Shown: in pieces, positions 24,144 through 36,100 of the stretch
How the letters are laid out: each line of letters starts with the position of its first letter
Numbering within the stretch: the stretch's first letter is position 1
DNA from: Magnaporthiopsis rhizophila
Taxonomy: Eukaryota; Ascomycota; Sordariomycetes; Magnaporthales; Magnaporthaceae
Reading direction: 5' to 3'
DNA length: 64,000 nt
Assembly: GCA_003049465.1 (NCBI GenBank)
Contig: PYSS01000042.1
Coordinates: forward strand, 186,001-250,000
Translations under genes and position numbers: made by a program
The notes under the pieces: generated by a model
Database searches by the model: none
Seen by the model: only the letters and a program-made list of their open reading frames with translations
Told to the model about the DNA's origin: nothing

Positions 24144-25079
24144 TTACACTACCTTTTCCAACCTCGCCGACTGGACCGCCGCGTGAATCTCGGCATCGGC
24201 ACCGTCAGGCAGCGGCAGCAGCGGCGACCTCACGGTTGCGTGCTCCAAAATGCCCCTGGCGACCAGCGCGTGCTTGAGCGCGACGGTGCCCTCCATGTGC
24301 GAGCCGCGGTGGTAGACGTTCTTGGTGATGGGCAGGAGGCGGTCGTGCACCTCGCGAGCCTTGGCGTAGTCCTTCCTCTTGCCGGCCGCGATCATCTCGA
24401 GCAAGGGCTCAGGCGCGATGCAGCCGTAGCCGACCAGGAAGCCGTCGACGTCGAAGGCGGTGCTCAGCAGGTACTCGTCGTGGCAGCTCAGGATCTGGAG
24501 CTCGGGCCTCTCGCGGCGGATCACGGGGATCTCGGTGTCCCAGCGCCTCATGTTGCGCACGCCGTTCTTCATGGCGAAGACCCCGGGCAGCGCGGCGATG
24601 TCCAGCATGGTCTGCAGGCTGTAGCTGGCCTTGGTGACGTCCGGGTACTGGAACAGGATGAGCGGCAGGCCCGACTTCTCGTACACCACCTTGTACCGGT
24701 CCTGCGGGGCGCCGGGCTGGTAGCCGAAGCGGAGCCAGCCGTGGGATGGGTACAACAGACCTGCCGACGCACCCGCCTCGACGGCCCGCTTGGCCTCGAG
24801 AGCCGCCACCTCGGTTCCCTCGCCCGTGATGCCGGCGATGATGGGGATCTTGTTGCTGACCGACTTGACAAAGGCGCGGATGACCTCGCACTGTTCGTCG
24901 GGCGTCAGGAACGTCCCCTCACCGGCGTGGCCCAGAACCACGAGGCCTTTGACGCCCTCGATGCTGCCCAGCCACTGGCCAATGCGCTGGATGGCTGGGT
25001 AGTCGACGGCACCATCCTTTGTGAAAGGAGTGACGGGTGCCGGCGTGAGGCCCCTGAGGTCGATGTTGATCGGTGCCAT
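24144..25079 (-). CDS. DapA-superfamily class I aldolase/lyase
   Basis: From the ATG at 25079 the protein is 311 residues, the normal length of the DHDPS/N-acetylneuraminate lyase superfamily. An upstream in-frame extension to 25199 is possible but not conserved-looking. The Schiff-base lysine is Lys171 in GVFAMKNG. The catalytic Tyr is Tyr145 in ILFQYPD. The GHAGEG motif at 50-55 takes the place of the GTTGE carboxylate-binding loop. Fungal members include L-threo-3-deoxy-hexulosonate aldolase (LGA1/GaaC) of D-galacturonate catabolism and 4-hydroxy-2-oxoglutarate aldolases; true lysine biosynthesis by DHDPS is not expected in fungi. The product is probably cytosolic and cleaves a 2-keto acid to pyruvate plus an aldehyde. 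An MFS transporter and a Zn2Cys6 regulator follow, so a small catabolic set is likely. Confidence 0.88.
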   Translation of the reverse strand: MAPINIDLRGLTPAPVTPFTKDGAVDYPAIQRIGQWLGSIEGVKGLVVLGHAGEGTFLTPDEQCEVIRAFVKSVSNKIPIIAGITGEGTEVAALEAKRAVEAGASAGLLYPSHGWLRFGYQPGAPQDRYKVVYEKSGLPLILFQYPDVTKASYSLQTMLDIAALPGVFAMKNGVRNMRRWDTEIPVIRRERPELQILSCHDEYLLSTAFDVDGFLVGYGCIAPEPLLEMIAAGKRKDYAKAREVHDRLLPITKNVYHRGSHMEGTVALKHALVARGILEHATVRSPLLPLPDGADAEIHAAVQSARLEKVV

Positions 25080-25210
25080 GGTGTCAAGGCTGGGGTATAA
25101 ATTGTTGGGAATAGAGGCGGCGTTTTCGTAATGGCTGGTGGTGGAATTATGTCTTGGTTCGATCGGTAGGCGCCTTCCATCAAGTGGATGGTGTGACATG
25201 TTTTAAATAC

Positions 25211-25217
25211 CTTTATA
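25211..25217 (-). promoter_or_regulatory. probable TATA box of the aldolase gene
   Basis: TATAAAG reads on the minus strand about 135 bp upstream of the chosen ATG at 25079. It also lies close upstream of the alternative start at 25199, which therefore looks too near to be used and supports the downstream start. Confidence 0.4.
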
Positions 25218-25646
25218 AAAGTGTAAAGATGGCGGTCTTGGCGTATGAAAAAGAGGCAGCGGTGCCGCGGAGTTTAACCCGCAGGCACCGGAACGGAAGC
25301 GCCATCCCGACCCACTCCCGACTTCGGTTTGCAAGCTAAGCCGAATGCCGAGGGGAAGATGCGTGAGGTTAAGCCAGTTTGATGCGGCGCCGCTGCGGCG
25401 CGTTCGTCATGTGGCAGGCTTTTCCGGCTCTGCGGATTTCCGGATTCTGGTGGGCCTGGTTGAGACAGGGATAATCATGGGGGCTGGGTTCAAATGCCAT
25501 TTTCCCCCACTCCAGCCTCTGTAAAATGCAGGCACAGATGTAGGGGCCATGTATTCACAGGCGGACGGGGAGAAGACAGTGAATGCGGAAACGAAAAAGG
25601 AGCGCACGAGCACGATGGGCGAGAGCTAGCATAAAAAAAAACCTAA
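25218..25646. other. spacer between aldolase promoter and transporter 3' end
   Basis: About 430 bp without a gene. It should contain the aldolase upstream region and the MFS transporter terminator. I see no repeat or clear regulatory motif. Confidence 0.4.
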
Positions 25647-27491
25647 TTACAGGGCATATTTGAACAGCGGGCTCCGGTCACCAAGGAGTTCAAGCTCCTC
25701 CTCCGTGTACTTGCTCCGAATCTCGTCCTCGGAAAGTGCCACGTTGCGCTTGTTGGACTTCCAGAGGAGGAACTCGAGCAGGACGACGGAAACGATTCCT
25801 GACGCCACAAACGCAAGCGAGGTGCCAAACCCAGTGACGTACCGAGGCGCCTCCTCATCTTTGTATATGTAGCTACCCACCACGCCACCGATGTTTCCCG
25901 TGCAGACCAGGAGGCCGATGCTGACCGCACGCTTGGCAGGACCCGCCTGGTTGGCCACGTTCCAGGCATTAACGCCCGGGAAGATGGGGTACATGCCTGC
26001 GTTGGCGAGGGTGACGGCAAAGTAGCACAGGGCAACGTTGTTCTTGATGTCTGCCGCCATGGTAAAGAGAATGATGAAGGCTGTGACGACGACCGCCTGC
26101 GAACCTACGATGAAGGGCATGCGCCAGCCGCACCGGTCCGCCAGCACCGAGATCACAAAAGCAGAGACGGCGCCGACGACGTACGGAGGCATGGTCATCA
26201 GCTGGGCCTGCGCGGACGTGAAGCCCATGGAGCGGACGATGGTCGGCATGGTGAATTTCATGGCGTAGTTGGGCACCGCGTTGGACCAGCTGCCCAGCGT
26301 GAGGAGGTAGATCTTCCAATCCGCCAGAGCCGCCGTCACAGCTTGCTTGTCAAAGTGGCTGTGCTTCTTGGGCGCGACCTGTCCGCCGACCTCTTTAAAC
26401 GCCGTCGGATTACGGGCCACCTGGCGGAGCTCCAAGTAGCGAACCTCGTCAGGAGTGAGCCAGGCTGAGGACAGCGAGGGCTTGTCGATTAATAACGGGA
26501 AGCAGGCGACGCCCAAGAGCACGGTTAACGCTCCTTCGACGATGAAAATCTGCAATGGAAATTAATGTCTGTCCTGAACGAAGATATTGGCAAGGTAGAC
26601 AAAAAAAAAACACGCGGACAAAAACTGTCCGGTAAAACCCACCCATCTCCAGCCTTCCAAGCCGGCAAGCCCTTTCATCTTTGCAATAGCAAAAGCCAGC
26701 AGGCCCGAGACTGCGCCTCCGGTGGCAGCAGAGCTGTACAGAAGCGCGATGCGGCTTTGCGTCTCATCCGGAAGATACCACTGCGAGATCATCAGGATGG
26801 CACCAGGAAAGAAGCCGGCCCTGTGATAAGCCCAGTCGGTTAGTTCAAGCCTGCAGAAGAAAACCCACGTCCGAGTCAAAAGAGAGCTCACTCGAAAAGA
26901 CCGAGAAGAAACCGAACCACCACCAGGCCGGCAAAGTTGCGCACGATGCCCGTCAGGGTCATGACAATTCCCCACGCCACGACAATAATGCCCATATACG
27001 TGGAAGGCCTTTTAAACTTTTGGATGACGATGTTACTGGGGACTTCGGCGAGGATGTACGGGGGGAAGAAGACGGAGAGCGCGATATTGTACTGATCACC
27101 CGTCATATGCAGATTTTCGAGCAGGCCTTCGATCTTTGCGTTTCCTATGCACTGCGTGTAAGCAACGTGGTAGCGTCCTACAAGGTTCTGGGCCAGGCCG
27201 CTCTTACCAATGTTGGTCTTGTCGAGGTAGGTTATTAGATAGAGGATCATAAGCATGGGGATGAGGCGTAGCTACGTTAACCACCTGTTAGCTGGATGCA
27301 CTATTGCGGATGCCATGGAAGAATACATGTACGTCAATTTTCCGGATGACTCTTCTCTTGGCCTCCGGAGGAAAGTTGGCCAGGAACAGGGCGTCCTCTT
27401 CGGACGGGACTCCGAGATACTGCTGTCCTTCGACCATGGCGGCGGCCGGCTTCCCGCCTGGCGTTTCTGAGCGGCTCGAGTAGCTCGTCAT
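25647..27491 (-). CDS. MFS transporter, Dal5-like anion/cation symporter
   Basis: Five exons give 518 residues: 27491-27333, 27271-27208, 27144-26892, 26820-26643 and 26549-25647. All four introns are GT-AG, 61-93 bp, and every join restores family sequence: KID|LRLIPMLMILY, TNIG|NAKIEGL, LGLFE|AGFFPGAILM and EGWRW|IFIVEGAL. LDKTNIGNAKIEGL and the QWYLPDETQSRIALLYSS block are typical of the anion:cation symporter family that includes yeast Dal5 and fungal nicotinate, tartrate and allantoate carriers. About 12 hydrophobic segments are present. It should import an organic anion at the plasma membrane with protons; the substrate is unknown. It lies on the same strand as the aldolase and divergent from the Zn2Cys6 gene, suggesting shared control. 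Confidence 0.9.
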
Positions 27492-28022
27492 AATGCCTTC
27501 GGAGCGCGCCGGCGTCGGGAAGCTGGCAAGGCGGGGCGGGACGTGAGACTCGGTGGAGGCTGAACAGGTTCGATTCCCCTGTGCCGTGCAAAGCAAGCAC
27601 CAGACGGTGGAATAAAGTTGCGCGACCAAAAGAACGAAAGCGACACCGGCAAGGTATATATGCCGGCAATCTGGCCAAGTATGGTAACCAGAACTGGGCT
27701 AGCCAGCCTTAAAGACGCATCTTCAAGTTTCTCCCGGACCTATACCGAGAGAACGGGTCGCGGCCCCACGGGGAACCAGCCGCCAAGTGTAAGCCAAGGC
27801 TAGGAATCCGGGGTTTGACAAGTTAAATGTCCAGGGGTCTTCCAGGGGCGGCTGCGGATGGACGGCCAATCCGGGAATCCGGCTCCTGCAGAGCAACCGG
27901 GTCCAAGACCTCCCTGCACCTTGGCCAAGGGTAAAAATGCGGGGGAACGGAGGGAAACCCGCCCCGTCGCCGGATTTCTTTTCCGCTCGGATACTTGTCC
28001 CTTAGCATTGCCAGCCACGGGC
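27492..28022. promoter_or_regulatory. divergent promoter between transporter and regulator
   Basis: A 531-bp gap separates the transporter start (minus) from the chosen regulator start (plus). It should hold both promoters. CGG-type triplets that Zn2Cys6 proteins can bind are frequent, but the DNA is GC-rich and I cannot single out a site. If the regulator starts at 27858 instead, the gap shrinks to about 366 bp. Confidence 0.5.
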
Positions 28023-30403
28023 ATGCCCCCAATTTTTGGGCTCTCCGCCATGGCAGCCCCGGCGCCGGATTTCGACAGCGGCATTGCGTTGGATCTCAGC
28101 CGCGGCCGAAAGCGGCCTCGAACGGCGGGCGAGGCGACAATCAGCAACCCGCGCAGGGCACCCAAGGCGAGCCGGGCATGCGACACATGCAAGGCGAAGA
28201 AGGCACGATGCAGCGGCACGATGCCCTGCACGCGGTGCGCCGAGAGAGGTCTGGCGTGTCTTTACGACGCGAGCTATACACGCGGCAGACCCCCGACTCC
28301 GCCGCCTGGCCCGTCCACGCCTCCTCCTCGTCGAGCGACAGGGTTTGAGGTGTCGGGGTGGAGCCCGCAAAGACTCGCGGTTGTGACCGGTGGTACATCA
28401 ACAACCCGCCCGGCAGTGCCAGCGCCGACAAGGGTCGAGGCCACGGCTCACCAGGAGCAGGCCCCCGCCTCTGAGTCTGTCACCAGGCGCGGCTCTCCCG
28501 AGCTGGAACCGTTGGAGATAGGTGGGCAGTACGTGGAGCAGACGTCGGGCCTGGCATTCCTGCATCGCGCCCATATGCGGCTGTTGTCGCAGAACGGCGC
28601 CGGCTCCTCGGCCGCGGCAGTGGAAGGAGTCGTCCAACCAATGAGCGTTTCACAGCCCCTGATGGCAGCCGGTGACAAGCCCATGCTCGACTCGCTGGCC
28701 CGAGCGACTAGGACGAGCGATAGAGACGGCGACGGCAGCAGAGCGCGTCTGCCATCCGGAGCCGCGTCGCTGCTGGCCTTTTATTTTGACACTTGTGTTG
28801 TTACCTATCGCATCCTCCATCGCCGGATCACCGAGACCTGGCTGCGCACCATGGAACAGGGGATGGGCGCGCACAAGGCCAACAAAGGCTCGCTATACCA
28901 TGCAGTCGGCGAGGCCAAGGCTGCCATTTTGCTAACCGTATTGGCCATCTCGATCCAAAAGCAGGCGAGTATGTTGATATACGCGACGCCCGGGCGCGAA
29001 GGAGGATGCGACGAGGACGAGGTGCTGCGCGAAAGCGATTCATAGTAAGTCACCTACCACGCCCGAAGGTACATAACAAGGTAATAGCGAGTTAAAACCA
29101 GGGACCAAGCTTCTCTTTGGCCGCTGGGCTTATCCAAACCGAAACAGGATTGCCGAAACTGGAATCCGCGCAGGCCCGACTCCTCCAAGTCCTGTACCTT
29201 CTCCAAACGTCGCGCGTCAACCAGGCATGGTACCTGCTCGGCACGGTATCCCAAATCGTCTCAGCTTTGGGATTGCACCGGAATCGCAAAGCAGCGCGAC
29301 CCCGACCAAACTATATCCAGCAGCAATGCGGTCGCCGGACCTTTTGGGTACTTTATATCATCGATGTATATCTCAGCGTCGTCCTGGGCCGCCCGCGGTA
29401 CCTCGACGACGACAATATCGACCAGGAGTACCCCGACTCCATCGCCGACGACGACATGACGCCAAACGAGGAACCCGTCACGCCAATGGGAAACGTTCAA
29501 AGCAAAAATGATAGCCCCATGGAGGCCCTGGTGCAGCACGCCAAGCTGGGGCGCATTATTGCCGCCACATGCCGTGAAGTGTACGCCATTAGTCCGACGC
29601 GGTCACGCAAAGATCGGCTGTGTCTCGCGGTGGGGTTTGGCGGCCAGCTTCACGAATGGCGAGCCGCCCTGCCGCCGTTGCTGGGCGCCGTTAGGCCTTC
29701 CAGTTTGGTGCCCAGCTTCCGCCGGCAGGCCGTGGCCCTGCAGCTCGCCCACGCGCACGCCATCATGCACGCCACCCGGCCGTTTCTTCTTTTAACCAGG
29801 GGCAAATCGCCGCGGACCGGCCAGCCGCAAACCGAGACAGAGCAGCAGCATCATGATCCGCGCCGAACCATGGTGGCCGAGTGCCTCGAGGCGGCGCGGA
29901 TCGCGCTGGAACTGATCGATTCGATCGCGGGCGACGAGTCGCTGTCCCACGCCTTCTGGTGGAGCCACTATGTCAACTTTTGCGCCATCGCCGTGGTTTT
30001 CGTGTGGGAGATCCAGCAGTCGACCCCGGACGCGGGGCTCCAAGAACAACAAGCAGCAGCGCCCGAGCATGAGCACCTGTTTGCCCTAGCCGAGCGCTGC
30101 CACGCCCACCTTGCTCGCGTTCTCTTCGCCGACGCTCCCTGGCGGAGGTACATTGTCATCCTTGAAGAGCTGCGTTTGGAGGCGAGGCACCATCAGTCCG
30201 CAAAAAGCACGCCGACGACGGCGCCAGGCGTCGACGGCAGCAGCCCTTTGCATGTGCCAACAACCGTCGAAACAGCAGTGCCGAGCAACGACCCGCAGTT
30301 TCCAGCTGGATTTTACGACTGGGCGCCGATGGACTGGCTGGAGCTGGACGCGTCGGCTTTTCCGCAGTTTGACATTTCGAATAATGAGCTAGATTTTTAT
30401 TAA
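28023..30403 (+). CDS. Zn2Cys6 transcription factor with fungal-specific TF domain
   Basis: Two exons, 28023-29044 and 29110-30403, join in phase (ESDSY|FSLAAGLIQ) across a GTAAGT...AAG intron of 65 bp, giving 771 residues. The zinc cluster has Cys 53, 56, 63, 69, 72 and 79 (C-x2-C-x6-C-x5-C-x2-C-x6-C) after a basic region containing KRPR. The middle-homology domain is clear: ETGLPKLESAQARLLQVLYLL, WYLLGTVSQIVSALGLHRN and RRTFWVLYIIDVYLSVVLGRP. The C terminus is acidic and aromatic, as in activation domains. Starts at 27858 and 28050 are also open; I chose 28023 as the first ATG after the likely leader. Its divergence from the transporter and closeness to the aldolase suggest that it is their pathway-specific regulator, which is inference. 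Confidence 0.88.
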
Positions 30404-31795
30404 TTTTTGTCTTTGGCGCGTCCCCAGCAACCAAGCTTGCCCGCTATTACCCGTTTCATCCTGTAATCAGTCCACCGGTAGCTCATCCCAACCGCCGAAC
30501 ATCGGGACGCCGGGATCAAGCCGCAGGAACCAGGCACCTCCGTTCGGACGGCAGAGCCGGTACGGCACAGTCGGAGGAACCCAAAACGGAGAAGGTGGGA
30601 GAACCATCACCAGATCTGTGCCTCCCTGGTTGGCTGGGGCGGAAGGCCACGTTTGCGCCTCAATGGCAACCATCTTGGCTTCCTGTTACCGCGTCTGCCT
30701 GGCTGCCAGCAGCAGAGGCGACCAAACGGGTAAAATCCTCAGTTGACGGCGTAGAAGGTCAGGATTCCCGACTCGACGTCGACAACGAGAGGCATCCACG
30801 CCGCATGCCGCCACTCTCCCGCGCCCGCACACGCGCCCTCCTCCTCCGCCTACTCCCACAGCTCCGGCGTGCGATGTTTCCGTCCTTCCACCAACGGATT
30901 AGCCAAGGGCGCTCTTGCGGAAAGAGAAAGACTGGTCAGCTGGACGGGCCCATGTGACAGAGCAAGCGGCTGGCTCATGGAAACGGACTTGTTGTAAAGA
31001 AACTGGTTTCCTGGCAGGATGGAGGTGCGGCGGCTGATAGAAGCGAGCTCGAACGTCCCAGAGGAGTGTGGCTGCAGACGGTGTCGGCTAGATGGGACTG
31101 AGGCTGGCCTGTAAGGGTGGCAGGTTAATAACTAGGTAGATAAACTGGAAAGAAGTGCATGGTGAGCACCTAAATGTGCGAGATATTATCAGCAGGCTCC
31201 AGTGTAAAGATCAAGTCAGCAGACAGCAGTTTTATTCCGAGCTTCGTCGACAACAGGCACTGGCATGGCCCCAGGACATTTGGATGCACGGTTGGCAGTT
31301 GACAAGGGCGTGCACCTGGGCATGTGAAGATGTTTGTCCCAAAATAAAACGTGCACATCAACCACCAAACCAAAATTTGCTTTTCAACACGCTCCTAGCA
31401 TAAAAACACCTGCGAATCTCCTTAAACAAGAGATAAAAAATAGGAAAAGAGATAAGAAAGAAGAAAGAGATAAGAAATAGGAAAAGAGATAAGAAAGAAG
31501 AAAGAGATAAGAAATAGGAAAAGAGATAAGAAAGAAGAAAGAGATAAGAAATAGGAAAAGAAGTGTGAATGCCTTACGCGTAGTAATTCTCGTAAGTAAA
31601 TTTCAACAGTAAATTTAAAGCTGTATGTTGCGAAAGTCTTATTTTGGCCTCGTCGAAGGCTCGCGGCACCAAAATGACGTAGCGTGTCAGCGACCGCGTC
31701 TCCCCTACGGCACTTCAGGGGATAGCAACGCAAACCAAGCGGCGCCAACAAATGGCTCAGCGCTTCCAATGGGAGCCTTCTCCCCGACCTGACCT
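30404..31795. other. intergenic, holds a GA-rich tandem repeat
   Basis: No gene is visible between the regulator stop and the nuclease-like relic. Apart from the tandem repeat at 31430-31561, I see nothing structured. Confidence 0.4.
31430..31561. repeat. 37-bp GA-rich tandem repeat, about 3.5 copies
   Basis: The unit alternates GAGATAAGAAATAGGAAAA and GAGATAAGAAAGAAGAAA. Copies start at 31430, 31467, 31504 and 31541. The first copy differs by one base (AAAAAA in place of AAGAAA). The purine run is strand-pure over about 130 bp. Confidence 0.9.
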
Positions 31796-33114
31796 ATGCC
31801 CAGCGACCCGACCATGTTGGAATATTCTCCAGATTGTTACTGCTGCCGTAAAGACACATGGCTAAGCAACTGCGCAGCGGCAGACAACGAATGCGCCGCC
31901 GTCATCATCTTGCCACCGCCTGACCAGCGCTCCATCCCCGCCAGCCACAGCCATGCCCAAAGCCGCGGCCCGGGAAGGGAATCGACCGGCTCTAGGTTCT
32001 CTCCCACCCGCAAAAAACGCTCTACGAGCCCGTTAAGAAGCCGCAAGACATGTGAGCCCTGTCCAAACCTATCGAAACGAAAGCATTGTCGGATCCCACG
32101 AGGCAGCTTCCACCCGACATGGCCGATTTGTACAGCCGCATACAAGATACGTCGAGTTTCAGAATGCGTTCGTCCCCGCCGGGGCTCGAGAGGCAGTGAC
32201 CAGGGCCCTGCAGTAATCTGGACGTCGGACAACATCATGGCCGGCACGTTGGTTTTTCTCCAGCCCAGAGGCGGCAACCGACCCCCAAAACAGGAGGGCA
32301 GCGGCCGAGGCGGAGCTTGCGGAGCTGCTAAGGCTAAAAGCCACGGCGGATGAGTGTCTGGAAGAAAACGTTTCCGAGGCGGCCTGGAATGTGGACGTCC
32401 ATTCCCCCATGCTTCAGCTGGCGATGGCTGGGTCTGGAGTCAGGCGCCTCGTTATCACCACGGCCCGTATCGCCCCCGAGTGGCTCGCCACCAGCGCTTC
32501 GGCCTCGTCGGTGCCTGGGACGGCATCTGCGTCCTCTGTTTCGTCGTCCTCTGCTGCGTCGTCGGTAGGCCGATCCCGTCCAGCCGCCGAAAGCGCAGGC
32601 GCAGATGCGGCCGTCGCGGCCGGCAAGATGGTGGATTTCGCTCTGGTGCTGTCCGAGTCCGAAACGACGCCGCTGGGGTCAGCCGTCTGGGACGCTGTCA
32701 GGGCGGCGCCGCCGGACGAACGGTCGGTCAACCAAAGCACGCATATGCCTTTGACTCTGCGGCCTCTGGGCATCAGTATCGAGACCAAGGCTTCGGCGAA
32801 CGTTGTCGAGGGCCGCGTCCAGCCGGGGCTGTGGACAGCCGCCCGGTTCGCTCGGATGTGGGCGTGGGTATCGGCAAGGCCTGCCAAAGGCATGCCTACC
32901 GCCATGCCTGTCATTCCGGTATCGGGGAGCTGCTGGACGCTGTCGTTTGTTTGTGACCGTGGGAGCAGAGTTCTAGTTTGTCTACGAGATACGGATTGGG
33001 GACACGCGCTCGTTGGTGGGCTTGTACGAACTGTTGGCGGTGCTGCGAGTGCTAGTCCGGTGGATGAACACAGACCTGAGGGCCTTTTTTGAGCATCTGT
33101 TTGGTGTATCGTGA
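31796..33114 (+). pseudogene. fungal PD-(D/E)XK nuclease-like protein, decayed
   Basis: The central part is well preserved: AAWNVDVHSPMLQLAM, then GKMVDFALVL with the acidic residue at about 32634, then LGISIETKAS with the E-x-K pair at about 32781, and WTAARFARM. These are the marks of a common ascomycete family with a PD-(D/E)XK-type core, recognised from family knowledge; activity is unproven. Breaks: the N-terminal part (WLSNC, SPTRKKRSTSP) and the helix MADLYSRIQDTSSF lie in different frames; another one-base shift precedes NAFVPAGAREAVTRALQ; TAA at 32214-32216 interrupts it; and a shift near 32965 is needed to reach YEIRIGDTRSLVGLYELLAVL and the stop at 33114. At least four lesions make it a pseudogene. 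Confidence 0.75.
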
Positions 33115-36100
33115 GCCAGAGCGTTTTGTTTTGCCGGGAAGGTCGAGACGGCTGACCTTATGTTGTTATTTTTAAACCGCTAGCCTGTGACGCACATTCA
33201 CATGGATATCCTACGCTTAAAAATCCACATCGGCTCCACCGCGAGAGAAAATTAGGGGCTAAGACCTGGCCAACCAAAGGCGAGAACGCTTCCAGAAGAG
33301 GAAGTTATGCAACTGGGGTATGGTGTGGACTGTCATTGTCAGGGGGAGGCACTCCGTTCAGCGGGCGGTGGCGTGTGATCGTATGCTTCGTCACCGTCCC
33401 TTGGGTCTGTTTCTACACCTTCGAATGGAAAGATACGACGATTGCTAACCAAGAAAACCGTTCTGTTCTTTCGGCATCCGCTGTTTTGGACTGCGTGAAG
33501 AACTACGATCGCTAACGCTTCCGAGAGACGCGTGGCTTTTCCTCGGGCGGGTTGCGACTCCCGCCGCCCCCCGAATATAACGAAGCTCCCGCCGCGGACG
33601 AATCACACGCGTCTGCACCGAGGCGAGAACACCAGAAGAGCTGTGACTGCGGCCTGCCAAGTGCCCCTTTTCGCCCGTACGGGATTGCTTCCTAGCGCCT
33701 TTAGGTGCCTGAAACATGCCTGACGGTGGGGACGCAGGTCGGGCACGATCGAACAAAAGGCCAGCCGGAGGAGCTACGGACATACAGGACGACCATGCAT
33801 GGTCGTGGAAGCCCTGGCCATGCCGCGTGGCGGGCTCTCGCGCTGAGTGGTGGCGGCTCAAAGCCCCGATCCTCACCTGCATGCGCGCGCGCAAGGAGCC
33901 CGCCTTTCCACGTTCCACCCGCGAGGCTGCAGAAAGGATTCGGGGTGGCTCATTACCAAAACGGCACGACCGCTGCCGCTACCCCCACCAGCACCCAGTA
34001 GCCACGCCCACCAGAAGCCAGACACGATACTCTGGCGTCTCCCATGTGACTCCTCTGGTCGCTGCTGCGAGAATGAGGTCCAGCTGGCCAGCGGCTAGTC
34101 CGGCTTACATTTACCTCCTGCCTTCCACGCCGTGGGGCCAAGCAAGGGCTTCGCCGCTTGCCTCAACGTTCGCACCCGGTCCTGGCGGCTCCAAGCGGCG
34201 CGTTGTGAGTGCTGGTGGCGGGCGAATGCTGAAGCGGCGTCACTGTTGTTATGTGACAAGGCTGCTCCCAGTCGTGGAATCCGGCCCCTGTCCGCCATGG
34301 TCATGCCCAAGCGGAATTTCCCATTCTGCGGCTTCCAGCAACATCCCGTGGGGTCTGTGGCGCATCGCAGCAGCGCTCGAGACCAGCCAGCCGCTCGTCA
34401 CATCGCTGCTCCCGTCGCCTGCTCCAGAACCTTGTCAGCCTTGACTTTCCAGCGGCTTGACATGGATACTAGACACGACACCCGGGCCTGATGCGCATCC
34501 TCCTGAGCATATGCGAGGGATTCCCGCACCGAAAGGTCCCCTATTACGGCACCAACGCCCCTAATCCCCACCTTACCCGCGCGAGATTGCGTATCGTCTT
34601 CTTTCTTCCACTCTCAACGCCCAAGTGGCTCGACCGCGGCACCTCCCCACTATGATTTGGCCGACTACAGGTAGGCTGAGCATCTGCGGGTTAAAGACGG
34701 CACTTCGTGGGACCGGAGCAGCAGTATACATCTATTCGCCGGGGCAGGGATGCCAATGGGCTGGCTTACACCCAGCGCCAAGTCCACCTGGCGGTGTTTA
34801 AACAACCTTTCTAAAAATGCCCAGCGACTGCGCAAGTTCTACTTGATAACCAACTTACACCTTTTCCTAAACCGTTCTAAGCGGCGGTCTCCCAACCCAG
34901 ATCGCCAAGGCTTCGTCCACGCCGCGAGCCAGGCCGTAGCGCCACCGCCTGATCCTCGCCCGAGTGCACGTATGTCTTGAAGTTTTCTGCCTAGAGAACA
35001 TGGCCGTCAGCCAGTGAGACATGCCGCCGCAATCTGCGCCAGCGTCTACTGAAGGGGCGATTTCATCAAGGTGCCACCGCCACTAATCCGCGCTAGCGGC
35101 GTCCTGGAAACACGCGCGCACTTGTGGACCAGCCTTGGAATATTCCTGCGCGCCCACGCAGCCCAAACACCTGCCGACTATCGGGCCGTGGCTTAATGCT
35201 GGGCTTTTTGCCCTGGAATCCGACGAGTTTTGAAGCGGACCCCTGCCATACGCACAAAGCAGATCCTCCAGCTCCCCATCAGGCAAGCTCCGCAAAGAAA
35301 CTATCATGCCATGGCGCAACGACACTTGTACCAAGCTCCTGGGCAGCTCGTGGAACAGGTAGCTCTTGCGGTCCTGTCGGCCCAGACACCTTTTGCGAGC
35401 ACTGCAACGCATCCAGCTCACGGAGGGATAGGGACACAAGCCTGGCCGCCCGCAGCGGCTGTGATGCGACGGCACCACCATTGTCGTTGCGACTACCAGC
35501 AAGCGGCCTGACCCTATGAAGAGCACAGGGGCAGCCGCGCATTGGTCGATATCCATCCTATCGTCGCTTACTGCCATTGTTGTGCGGCCTTACCGTTGCT
35601 CCGGCCCCCTCGTGGCTTCCGGCGAGGGCAAGGCCGCTTTTTGCTGACCAGAGTATTGCCCTGCTTGCTTGCGCTGGTGCCTTTGCGCGGGCGGAGAGAC
35701 CCGAACGTTTGCTGTTGACTTCGGGAAGAGAACCGCCAGGTTCGACTTGGCTCATGTTGGCATCACGGACCGTAAGGGATGCGCTGAGGCAGTCGTTCGG
35801 TGGCCAGCTGGTCTTGATCCTTTGCAGCTGCTACATGAGAATAAGCGAGCCTGTTACCTTGGGGCCACTTTCACCCACCGATTGATGAGGCCGTGTCGAC
35901 GGAGGAGATTCTCCGTCCTCGCGTCAAATTCAGCGCCCGCGGTCATATTCGGTGGACTGACACCAAGGTGATACAGCTAGGCCAAGTCCCAAAAAAAAAA
36001 AAAAAATCTTGGCCTGGTCAGACGTCTGGACCACGAATCCAAGCTGCAGGGCCGACTTCTTCAGGCTGTGCCGAGCAAGCCCCTCGATATCTTTGGCCAC

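Noticed and set aside
24123..25100. Plus-strand 325-codon open frame across the aldolase gene
   Set aside because: It is antisense to a well-defined aldolase with catalytic Lys and Tyr; its composition (Gly/Val/Asp/Arg-rich) is what the reverse of C-ending codons gives.
27560..27585. tRNA-like B box (GGTTCGATTCC)
   Set aside because: The flanking bases do not form a 5-bp T stem with a 7-base loop, no A box or acceptor stem is present at the right spacing, and it lies in the transporter upstream region.
33716..34444. Plus-strand 242-codon frame in the empty stretch
   Set aside because: It is Pro/Ser/Arg-rich with mixed codon use; no domain, splice context or supporting start is seen.
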